From an uncultured Lachnospiraceae bacterium (lineage in GTDB: Bacteria; Bacillota; Clostridia; Lachnospirales; Lachnospiraceae): a DNA stretch of 64,000 nucleotides. This document shows positions 9,546 to 16,969 of this stretch, one piece after another. Position 1 is the stretch's first letter, and the number at the start of each line of letters is the position of its first letter. The notes beneath the pieces are model-generated. The model saw only the letters and a list, made by a program, of their open reading frames with translations. It did not search any database and was not told where the DNA came from. The position numbers and the translations under genes were made by a program. The DNA lies in contig CACZFI010000001.1 of assembly GCA_902780405.1 (NCBI GenBank), positions 248,001 to 312,000 on the forward strand, given 5' to 3'.

Positions 9546-10970
9546 ATGGGCAACAAACAGACATTGTCAGCAAGCGACAGGATCAACACTTTGCTTGATG
9601 ACGCAAGCTTCGTTGAGGTTGGTGCTTACGTTACCGCGAGAAGCACAGACTTTAACTTAGGCGACAAAGACACTCCCAAAGACGGTGTCATCACAGGCTA
9701 CGGTCTGATCGATGAAAAACTGGTGTATGTATACAGTCAGGATGCTTCCGTTTTAGGCGGTGCCATTGGCGAGATGCATGCGAAGAAGATCGCAAATATC
9801 TACAATATGGCGATGAAGGTAGGTGCACCGGTCATCGGACTGATCGATTGTGCGGGTCTTCGTCTTCAGGAGGCAACAGATGCGCTTACTGCATTTGGAC
9901 GTGTATACCAAAAGCAGAGCATGGCTTCCGGTGTGATACCTCAGATTACAGCCATCTTCGGAGGCTGCGGCGGCGGTACCGCATTGATCCCTACCCTGAC
10001 AGATTTTACATTTATGACAGAGGAGAATTCCAGACTGTTTGTCAACAGCCCCAACGCGCTTAGCGGTAATTACACCGAGAAGCTTGATACGGCTTCGGCA
10101 TCTTATCTTTCCGAGAATACTTCACTTGTTGATTTTGTATGTGCAGATGATGCTTCCCTTCTTGGTGAGGTTCGCACTCTTGTGGGTATGCTTCCTTCCA
10201 ACAATGAAGAGGACAGCGACATTACCTGCAATGACGACTTGAATCGCACCATCCCCAACCTTGACGGTTTAAAGGGCGATGCGAGAGAAGTGATCCGTCA
10301 CATCGCTGATAACAACATCTTTGTTGAGATCAAGAAGAATTATGCCAAGGATATGGTACTCGGTTTCATTCGTCTTGACGGAACAACCGTCGGCGTGGTT
10401 GCAAACCAGGTATCTGACGGCGGAGACAAGCTTACCACAAGCGGAGCTTATATTGCGGCAGACTTCGTGAAGTTCTGTGACGCATTTGAGATTCCTGTGC
10501 TGACACTTGTATCCGTAACAGGATTTGCGGCTACCGTATCCAACGAGAGAACCATTGCAGATGCTGCCGCAAAGCTTACATTTGCTTTTGCGGATGCTAC
10601 AGTTCCCAAGGTGACCGTCATCATGGGCGACGCCTTCGGCACGGCTTATTCGGTTATGAATTCCAAGGCCATCGGCGCAGATATGGTATATGCATGGCCG
10701 ACAGCGAAGATCGGTACGATGGACGCCAAGGCTGCCGTATCCATCATGTATGATGAGGAGATCGAGAAGGCAACCGACAAGAATGCCAAGATCAAAGAAC
10801 TTGTAGCATCTTATGAGGAACTTCAGTCAAGCGCGCTTGCAGCTGCAAGACGCGGTTATGTAGACGACATCATCGAGCCCGATGCCACAAGAAAGAGAGT
10901 CATCGCAGCTTTCGAGATGCTTTACACCAAGAGAGAGGACAGACCATACAAGAAGCATGGCGCAGTATAA
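9546..10970 (+). CDS. Divergent biotin-dependent CoA-carboxyltransferase subunit (MmdA/12S-like)
   Basis: Two-lobed crotonase-fold carboxyltransferase of the methylmalonyl-CoA decarboxylase alpha / transcarboxylase 12S / propionyl-CoA carboxylase beta family. Such subunits move CO2 between an acyl-CoA and biotin. Recognisable landmarks are PKDGVITGYG, LGGAIGEMHAKKI, SGVIPQI, VVANQ, FVKFCDAFEIPVLTLV and ADMVYAWPTAKIG. At 474 residues it is shorter than the usual ~510 through a trimmed N-terminus. Several normally invariant stretches are altered: DSGGARIQEG appears as DCAGLRLQEA, GPCAGGA as GGCGGGT, DVPGF as SVTGF and AYGGAY as AFGTAY. The acyl-CoA substrate may therefore differ from methylmalonyl-CoA. 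First gene of a five-gene Na+-pump operon, starting behind ACGGAGGA. Confidence 0.85.
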   Translation: MGNKQTLSASDRINTLLDDASFVEVGAYVTARSTDFNLGDKDTPKDGVITGYGLIDEKLVYVYSQDASVLGGAIGEMHAKKIANIYNMAMKVGAPVIGLIDCAGLRLQEATDALTAFGRVYQKQSMASGVIPQITAIFGGCGGGTALIPTLTDFTFMTEENSRLFVNSPNALSGNYTEKLDTASASYLSENTSLVDFVCADDASLLGEVRTLVGMLPSNNEEDSDITCNDDLNRTIPNLDGLKGDAREVIRHIADNNIFVEIKKNYAKDMVLGFIRLDGTTVGVVANQVSDGGDKLTTSGAYIAADFVKFCDAFEIPVLTLVSVTGFAATVSNERTIADAAAKLTFAFADATVPKVTVIMGDAFGTAYSVMNSKAIGADMVYAWPTAKIGTMDAKAAVSIMYDEEIEKATDKNAKIKELVASYEELQSSALAAARRGYVDDIIEPDATRKRVIAAFEMLYTKREDRPYKKHGAV

Positions 10971-10986
10971 AAGGAGAGAAGTGATC

Positions 10987-11979
10987 ATGAAAAAGAACAA
11001 AATCCTTTTGATCGTATCGCTCCTTGCCATGATGTTTGCGTTTGCCGGATGTACGGAGGAGAAAAAAGAAACCTTCGACTACGACAAACAGGAGCTTGCC
11101 ATCAGTACGATGGAGCTCTTTGACACCTATGTCGACGTACCCGTTGACATGGAGAAGTACTTCTTAAACAGTGGTACAGACCTTGAGAAATCCGCAGTTC
11201 AGGGTATTTCTCAGGCCAGGAACAACGATCATATCGAAACATTTGAAGATTTTACTCCGTACGTCGACAAGCAGGTCGAGGTGAACCTTGATGACGTATC
11301 CTTCGAAGAGGGAGAGAATTACGTCACAGTCACCGTGATCAATCACGCGGAGCGTGATGTTGAAGTTTCCGTCAAGTATGAGGAGAACGACGAGTACTAC
11401 ATCGAGAAAGCCAGACTTCAGGCTGATATGGATCTCGACGCATACATCGAGAATATCATCTTCAGCATGCAGCAGATGGGATCCGAAATTTCGGAAGAAG
11501 AAATCTATGCAACACTGGAAGCACAGGGCTTAAACATCCTTGATCTCTATGATGAAGAGATCGAAAACCAGCTTTCCTGGAAGGAATTAAAGCCGTATAA
11601 GCCCGTCGAGATGGTAGTGAACGTCGTATACGGCAACAAGGAACTCGTTAAGCAGGCAGGTATGAACACCCTGATCGGTATGGGAACCGTATTCATCGTA
11701 CTGATCTTCATTTCCTTCATCATTTCCATGATGAAATTCTTGCCGGCACTGCTTGCAAAGAAGCCGAAACTTCCCGAGGAGAAGGCTGTTGCCACGGGTA
11801 AGGCACCCGTTCCCGCACCTGCTGCGGCAGCACCTTCGGCACCCGCGGAGCCGATGGCCGATCAGGCCCTTGTAGCTGTGATCACAGCGGCAATCTACGC
11901 ATCGATGGAGAGCACACCCGGAGCAACTTGCGCAAGCAAGGACAGACTGGTTGTACGTTCCATTAAGAGAGTGAAATAA
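10987..11979 (+). CDS. OadG-family decarboxylase subunit with extracytoplasmic lipoprotein domain
   Basis: OadG/gamma subunits are small one-helix proteins that hold the membrane and soluble parts of Na+-translocating decarboxylases together. This 330-residue version has a lipoprotein signal (hydrophobic residues 6-20, lipobox FAGC with Cys22), a predicted extracytoplasmic domain of about 200 residues (23-225), one membrane helix (about 228-250), a Pro/Ala linker (about 263-290) and a C-terminal motif ALVAVITAAIYASM typical of the OadG tail. Ordinary OadG proteins are about 80-120 residues and lack the exported domain. I start it at ATG 10987, which has AAAGGAGAG just upstream and gives a proper signal peptide; a longer frame reaching back to 10882 only overlaps the previous gene. 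Confidence 0.82.
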   Translation: MKKNKILLIVSLLAMMFAFAGCTEEKKETFDYDKQELAISTMELFDTYVDVPVDMEKYFLNSGTDLEKSAVQGISQARNNDHIETFEDFTPYVDKQVEVNLDDVSFEEGENYVTVTVINHAERDVEVSVKYEENDEYYIEKARLQADMDLDAYIENIIFSMQQMGSEISEEEIYATLEAQGLNILDLYDEEIENQLSWKELKPYKPVEMVVNVVYGNKELVKQAGMNTLIGMGTVFIVLIFISFIISMMKFLPALLAKKPKLPEEKAVATGKAPVPAPAAAAPSAPAEPMADQALVAVITAAIYASMESTPGATCASKDRLVVRSIKRVK

Positions 11980-12003
11980 TCATAATATTTGGAGGAAATC
12001 ATC

Positions 12004-12384
12004 ATGAAGAATTATAGAATTACCGTAAACGGAGTCGCATATGACGTTGCAGTTGAAGAATTAGGCGGCGCAGCACCTGCAGCAGCACCCGCAGCGGCAC
12101 CTGCGGCAGCACCCGCAGCAGCACCCGCACCCGCTCCCGCAGCAGCACCCGCAGCATCCGGTGCAGCAGGCAGCGTATCTGTTGCAGCACCCATGCCCGG
12201 CAAGATCTTAAATGTAAAGGCCAGTGTGGGTCAGACAGTAAAGAGAGGAGAGGTTATCCTCCTTCTTGAGGCTATGAAGATGGAGAACGAGGTGGTTGCA
12301 CCTGAAGACGGCACCATTGCAAGTATCAACGTATCTGCAGGTGACACCGTTGAGGCAGGCGATACTTTGGCAACCATGAATTAG
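12004..12384 (+). CDS. Biotin carboxyl carrier protein of the Na+ pump (1.3S/OadA-tail-like)
   Basis: Carries the carboxyl group on biotin between the carboxyltransferases and the OadB pump. The 126 residues comprise a short N-terminal beta segment ([14 protein letters not shown]), a flexible Ala/Pro linker (about 22-56) and a biotinyl domain (about 57-126) with EAMKMEN; Lys92 is the biotin site. The start at ATG 12004 has GGAGG at 11991-11995; a TTG at 11989 is also in frame but overlaps that ribosome site. Layout and size match the 1.3S subunit of propionibacterial transcarboxylase and the MmdC/GcdC carriers. Confidence 0.95.
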   Translation: MKNYRITVNGVAYDVAVEELGGAAPAAAPAAAPAAAPAAAPAPAPAAAPAASGAAGSVSVAAPMPGKILNVKASVGQTVKRGEVILLLEAMKMENEVVAPEDGTIASINVSAGDTVEAGDTLATMN

Positions 12385-12399
12385 GAGGTAGTAATCTTA

Positions 12400-13530
12400 A
12401 TGAATGGCTTTGGAGAAGTTTTTAAAAACCTTGCTCTTCAGACCGGATTTGCAACCCTGACATGGAAGCATTACGTGATGATCTTGATCGCTTGCGTGTT
12501 TATGTATCTCGCGATCGTGAAGGGCTTCGAACCCTTACTCCTGGTACCGATCTCCTTTGGTATGTTCCTTGTGAACATGTTCCCGAGCATCATCCAGGAT
12601 GGAGGTTTGTTACATTATTTTTATATGTTGGATGAGTGGAGTATCCTGCCGTCCCTGATTTTTATGGGCGTCGGCGCCATGACGGATTTCGGACCGCTGA
12701 TCGCAAATCCCGCAAGCTTCCTCTTGGGAGCAGCGGCACAGTTCGGTATCTACAGTGCATACTTCCTCGCGTTTATTATGGGCTTCAACGGAAAAGAGGC
12801 TGCAGCCATCTCCATCATCGGTGGTGCGGACGGCCCGACATCCATCTTCCTTGCCGGTAAGCTCGGTATGGGTGGTACGCTGATGGGACCGATCGCGGTT
12901 GCGGCTTACTCCTATATGTCACTTGTACCGGTTATCCAGCCGCCCATTATGAAGGCACTTACCACGGAGAAGGAAAGAAAGATCAAGATGAAGCAGCTTC
13001 GTCCCGTGACCAAACTCGAGAGAGTGCTGTTCCCCATCATCGTTACCCTTGTGGTATGTCTGATCCTTCCCACCACGGCACCCCTCGTAGGTATGCTGAT
13101 GCTCGGTAATCTCTTCCGTGAGTGCGGTGTTGTAAAACAGCTCACCGAAACAGCATCCAATGCACTGATGTATATAGTAGTTATCCTGCTCGGTACATCG
13201 GTAGGTGCATCCACCAGTGCGGAAGCATTCTTAAAGGTTTCCACCTTGAAGATCGTGGCACTCGGTATGATCGCATTTATGTTTGGTACAGCTGCCGGCG
13301 TATTGTTCGGAAAGCTGATGTGTCTGATCACCAAAGGCAAGGTGAATCCGTTGATCGGTTCTGCGGGTGTTTCCGCAGTTCCCATGGCGGCACGTGTATC
13401 TCAGAAGGTGGGTGCGGAGTATGATCCGACCAACTTCCTTCTCATGAACGCAATGGGCCCCAACGTAGCCGGCGTTATCGGTACGGCTGTTGCGGCCGGA
13501 ACATTCCTTGCAATCTTTGGCATTCACTAG
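12400..13530 (+). CDS. oadB: Na+-translocating decarboxylase beta subunit (OadB/MmdB/GcdB)
   Basis: Membrane pump that decarboxylates carboxybiotin and exports Na+. The 376 residues are strongly hydrophobic with about nine to ten membrane segments. The conserved [10 protein letters not shown] motif lies at about 141-150; its aspartate (Asp144 here) corresponds to the Na+-site aspartate of the characterised Klebsiella OadB. The C-terminal [16 protein letters not shown] and [12 protein letters not shown] stretches are also family hallmarks. AGGAGG precedes the ATG. The family is shared by oxaloacetate, methylmalonyl-CoA, malonate and glutaconyl-CoA decarboxylases, so the substrate is set by the carboxyltransferase partners encoded on both sides. 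Confidence 0.95.
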   Translation: MNGFGEVFKNLALQTGFATLTWKHYVMILIACVFMYLAIVKGFEPLLLVPISFGMFLVNMFPSIIQDGGLLHYFYMLDEWSILPSLIFMGVGAMTDFGPLIANPASFLLGAAAQFGIYSAYFLAFIMGFNGKEAAAISIIGGADGPTSIFLAGKLGMGGTLMGPIAVAAYSYMSLVPVIQPPIMKALTTEKERKIKMKQLRPVTKLERVLFPIIVTLVVCLILPTTAPLVGMLMLGNLFRECGVVKQLTETASNALMYIVVILLGTSVGASTSAEAFLKVSTLKIVALGMIAFMFGTAAGVLFGKLMCLITKGKVNPLIGSAGVSAVPMAARVSQKVGAEYDPTNFLLMNAMGPNVAGVIGTAVAAGTFLAIFGIH

Positions 13531-13550
13531 TAGAAAGAGGAGTATAAATT

Positions 13551-14957
13551 ATGGCTGAGAAAAGACCGGTTAAAATTACCGAAACAATACTTCGTGATGC
13601 GCATCAGTCTCTGATCGCAACACGTATGACAACTGAGCAGATGCTTCCCATCGTAGAGAAGATGGACAAGGTCGGCTATCATTCCGTAGAGTGCTGGGGC
13701 GGTGCTACATTCGACGCCTGCCTTCGCTTCCTCAAGGAAGATCCCTGGGAGAGACTCAGAAAGCTTCGTGACGGCTTCAAGAACACCAAGCTTCAGATGC
13801 TCTTCCGCGGACAGAACATTCTCGGATATCGTCATTATGCCGATGATGTGGTAGAGTACTTCGTACAGAAGTCTATTGCAAACGGTATCGACATCATCAG
13901 AATCTTTGACTGCTTAAACGATATCAGAAACCTTGAAACCGCCGTTAAGGCAGCGAACAAGGAAAAAGGACATGCTCAGGTAGCACTTTCCTATACACTC
14001 GGTGAGGCTTACACACTGGATTACTGGAAGAATATGGCAACCAAGATCGAAGAGATGGGCGCTGATTCCATCTGTATCAAGGATATGGCAGGTCTTCTTG
14101 TACCTTCCGCAGCTACCGAGCTTGTTACCGCATTGAAGGAGGGAACCAAGCTTCCCATTCAGCTTCACACACATTATACCTCCGGTATGGCTGCCATGAC
14201 ATACATGAAGGCCGTTGAGGCAGGATGTGATATCATCGACTGTGCGATGAGCCCGATGTCTATGGGTACATCCCAGCCCGCAACAGAGGTTCTTGCCAAG
14301 GCGTTCGAGGGCACACCTTACGATCCTGGTTACGATCAGAAGCTTCTGGCTGAGATCGCAGATTACTTCAGACCGCTTCGCGAGAAGTGGATCGAGGACG
14401 GACTCTATTCCACCAAGGTTATGGGCGTTAACGTTAAGACACTTCTTTATCAGGTACCCGGCGGTATGCTTTCGAACCTCGTATCTCAGTTAAAGGAGAT
14501 GAACGCAGAGGATAAGTTCAATGAGGTTCTTGAAGAAGTTCCCCGTGTGCGTAAGGACTTTGGTGAGCCGCCTCTTGTTACACCTTCATCTCAGATTGTC
14601 GGAACACAGGCAGTGATGAACGTGGTAACCGGCGAGCGTTACAAGATGTGCACCAAGGAGTCCAAGGCACTTGTTGCCGGTGAGTACGGACAGACAGCAC
14701 TTCCGATCTCCGAGGAGATCAGAAAGAAGGTTATCGGTGACAGAGAGCCGATCACCTGCAGACCTGCAGATATGATCGAGAACGAGCTTGATAAGCTCGA
14801 GAAGGAGATGGCGCAGTACAAGCGTCAGGACGAGGATGTCCTTTCCTATGCACTTTTCCCTCAGGTTGCAACAGAGTTCTTCAAATATCGTGATGCACAG
14901 GATACAGGCGTAGACGCTAGTCTCGCAGATAAGAACAACAAGACATATCCCGTATAG
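13551..14957 (+). CDS. oadA: Oxaloacetate decarboxylase alpha / transcarboxylase 5S-type carboxyltransferase
   Basis: Pyruvate/oxaloacetate carboxyltransferase with an HMG-CoA-lyase-like TIM barrel. ETILRDAHQSLIATRM near residue 11 holds the metal-binding aspartate, CIKDMAG the lysine normally carboxylated, and QLHTHYTSGMA the metal-ligand histidines. At 468 residues it ends after the conserved carboxylase domain (PPLVTPSSQIVGTQA) and has no biotinyl domain, so it must use the separate carrier encoded two genes upstream. This is the organisation of the transcarboxylase 5S subunit. It is the last gene of the operon and is followed by a terminator. Its presence beside a CoA-type carboxyltransferase is the unusual feature of the operon. 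Confidence 0.93.
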   Translation: MAEKRPVKITETILRDAHQSLIATRMTTEQMLPIVEKMDKVGYHSVECWGGATFDACLRFLKEDPWERLRKLRDGFKNTKLQMLFRGQNILGYRHYADDVVEYFVQKSIANGIDIIRIFDCLNDIRNLETAVKAANKEKGHAQVALSYTLGEAYTLDYWKNMATKIEEMGADSICIKDMAGLLVPSAATELVTALKEGTKLPIQLHTHYTSGMAAMTYMKAVEAGCDIIDCAMSPMSMGTSQPATEVLAKAFEGTPYDPGYDQKLLAEIADYFRPLREKWIEDGLYSTKVMGVNVKTLLYQVPGGMLSNLVSQLKEMNAEDKFNEVLEEVPRVRKDFGEPPLVTPSSQIVGTQAVMNVVTGERYKMCTKESKALVAGEYGQTALPISEEIRKKVIGDREPITCRPADMIENELDKLEKEMAQYKRQDEDVLSYALFPQVATEFFKYRDAQDTGVDASLADKNNKTYPV

Positions 14958-14972
14958 GATAGATAAGAATCA

Positions 14973-15005
14973 GGCGGCGGAGTTTCCGCCGCCTTGCTTC
15001 TTTTT
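14973..15005 (+). terminator. Intrinsic terminator of the decarboxylase operon
   Basis: GGCGGCGGA (14973-14981) pairs with TCCGCCGCC (14985-14993), loop GTT, followed by an interrupted T tract ending in TTTTT (15001-15005). It ends only six bases before the next start codon. Confidence 0.85.
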
Positions 15006-15011
15006 AGGATT

Positions 15012-16313
15012 ATGAAAAAAACAATCGTTATTGTGGGCGGAGGTGCTGCGGGTCTCTTTGCGGCTTACGTCCTTACAAAGAGTGATCACAAGGTGATCCT
15101 GATCGAACAAAATGAAAAACTCGGGAAAAAGATCTATATCACCGGCAAGGGCAGATGCAATCTGACCAATGACAGTCCTGCGGAAACCCTGCTTGCCAAC
15201 ACGGTCTCGAATCCAAAGTTCTTATACAGCGCAGTTTCAAGGCTTGATGCGAAAGAGACGATGCGTCATTTTTCCGATATGGGACTTCGGATGAAGACAG
15301 AGAGGGGAAACAGAGTATTCCCTGTCTCGGATCATGCCTCGGATGTGACAGCTGCTTTGGAACGCTCTATTCGAAAGGCGGGCGGTGAAATCTGGCTCAA
15401 TCAAAAGGTTATCCGACTGATTGTAAAAGAGTTCGCCGATGAAAACGACAAGAAAGTTACGGGGCGTGTGTGCGGACTTTTGGTTTCGGACGGAAAGCAG
15501 GAAAAGGTTTTGGATTGCGATTGCCTTCTGCTTGCAACAGGAGGAGTTTCTTATCCTACGACGGGTGCCACGGGTGACGGATATCGCTTCGCCGGGGAAC
15601 TTGGACTTCAAGTGGTAGATCCAAGACCCGCGCTGGTTCCGCTAACCGTAAGAGAGGATTTTTGCAAAGATCTTTCCGGGCTATCCCTGAAAAATGTGCG
15701 TCTTTCCGTGACCGCACGGGTTAAGAACAAGGAAAAAAAGATCTGTGAAGATTTTGGAGAAATGCTCTTTACGCATTTCGGACTCTCGGGTCCGCTGGTT
15801 CTTTCGGCTTCATCGAGGATCGGAAAGTATCTTCCGGGGGAAGTTGTCTGCCATATTGACTTAAAGCCTGCGCTTACACTGGAACAGCTTGATGCAAGGC
15901 TGCTTCGCGATCTGACGGATCGAAGCAATAAGATCGTTACAAATGCTTTGTTCGACCTGCTTCCCAAAAGTCTCCTGCCTTATGTGCTTTCAAGGTCCGG
16001 TATCGACAAAGATAAGAGTGCGAACGGTGTAACGAAGGAAGAACGCCTGGAACTTGCAAGGACCTTAAAGGACTTTACCTTTCATGTGACAGGAACAAGA
16101 GGATTTCATGAAGCCATCATCACGCAGGGCGGACTGTCCGTGAAAGAAGTGGATCCGTCCACCATGCGTGTCAAAAAATACCGGGGACTTTACGCAGCGG
16201 GAGAACTGCTCGATCTCGATGCCATGACCGGAGGGTTTAATCTTCAGATCGCATGGAGCACGGGATATGCGGCCGCATGCGGAATACTTACGGATTTGGA
16301 GGAAGAAGGATGA
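15012..16313 (+). CDS. NAD(P)/FAD-dependent oxidoreductase, HI0933 (YhiN/BaiN-like) family
   Basis: Flavoprotein of the HI0933 family; physiological substrate unknown for most members. The N-terminal dinucleotide-binding motif GGGAAGLFAAYVL sits at about residues 9-21, the TGKGRCNLTND signature follows at about 49-59, and GGVSYPTTGATGDGYRFA and the C-terminal GLYAAGELLDLDAMTGGFNLQ are family hallmarks. Start chosen at ATG 15012 (433 residues); an in-frame TTG at 14994 lies inside the preceding terminator. The ribosome site is weak (AGGAT). The stop overlaps the cmk start (ATGA). Confidence 0.88.
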   Translation: MKKTIVIVGGGAAGLFAAYVLTKSDHKVILIEQNEKLGKKIYITGKGRCNLTNDSPAETLLANTVSNPKFLYSAVSRLDAKETMRHFSDMGLRMKTERGNRVFPVSDHASDVTAALERSIRKAGGEIWLNQKVIRLIVKEFADENDKKVTGRVCGLLVSDGKQEKVLDCDCLLLATGGVSYPTTGATGDGYRFAGELGLQVVDPRPALVPLTVREDFCKDLSGLSLKNVRLSVTARVKNKEKKICEDFGEMLFTHFGLSGPLVLSASSRIGKYLPGEVVCHIDLKPALTLEQLDARLLRDLTDRSNKIVTNALFDLLPKSLLPYVLSRSGIDKDKSANGVTKEERLELARTLKDFTFHVTGTRGFHEAIITQGGLSVKEVDPSTMRVKKYRGLYAAGELLDLDAMTGGFNLQIAWSTGYAAACGILTDLEEEG

Positions 16314-16969
16314 ATATAGCTATTGACGGACCTGCGGGAGCGGGCAAAAGCACCATCGCAAAGCGTTCGGCGAAAGAACTTTCGTTTATCTATGTGGATA
16401 CAGGAGCCATGTATCGTGCCATTGCGCTTTATCTTTTGAGAAATGATGTTTCTCCGGAGGACGAAGCCGCACTTACAAAGGCGCTTTCCGGGATCAATAT
16501 CCGCATCGCATATGAAGACGGCGCACAACAGGTTTATTTAAACGATGAAAATGTATCGACCGAGATCCGGAAAGAAGAAGTCGGAAATATGGCTTCTCTT
16601 GCAGCCACGAAGTCACCGGTCAGAGAAAAACTCCTTGCTCTTCAAAGAGATCTTGCCGCATCCGCGGATGTTTTGATGGACGGAAGAGACATCGGAACCA
16701 ATGTGCTTCCGAATGCCGAGCTTAAGATCTATCTGACCGCAAGCGTTGATGTGAGAGCCGAAAGACGAAGAAAAGAACTTGAAGAGAAGGGCGAGACGCC
16801 GGATATCGAGAAGATACGTGCGGATATTGAAGCCAGGGATTATCAGGATATGCACAGGGATATTGCTCCTTTAAAACAGGCGGACGACGCCGTCTGGATC
16901 GATTCATCGGATATGACCATTGAAGAGGTCGTGGCGCGTATCGTATCACTTGCAAAGGAGCGAAGATGA
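16310..16969 (+). CDS. cmk: Cytidylate kinase
   Basis: Phosphorylates CMP and dCMP with ATP. The P-loop IDGPAGAGKSTIAKR begins at residue 4, followed by YVDTGAMYRAIAL and, later, LMDGRDIGTNVLP, all typical of Cmk. 219 residues is the normal length. I start at ATG 16310, behind GGAGGAAG and overlapping the previous stop by four bases, because the extra residues of a longer frame precede the conserved N-terminus. cmk next to ispH and S1 is a common Firmicutes arrangement. Confidence 0.95.
   Translation: MNIAIDGPAGAGKSTIAKRSAKELSFIYVDTGAMYRAIALYLLRNDVSPEDEAALTKALSGINIRIAYEDGAQQVYLNDENVSTEIRKEEVGNMASLAATKSPVREKLLALQRDLAASADVLMDGRDIGTNVLPNAELKIYLTASVDVRAERRRKELEEKGETPDIEKIRADIEARDYQDMHRDIAPLKQADDAVWIDSSDMTIEEVVARIVSLAKERR

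Noticed and set aside
10882..10986. Upstream extension of the OadG-type gene
   Set aside because: It would overlap the preceding gene by about 90 bases and hide the signal peptide; ATG 10987 has a strong ribosome site.
12065..12165. GC-rich GCA/CCC repeat in the biotin carrier gene, and the Ala-rich minus-strand frame opposite it
   Set aside because: Ordinary flexible Ala/Pro linker of a biotin carrier; the opposite frame has no supporting signals.
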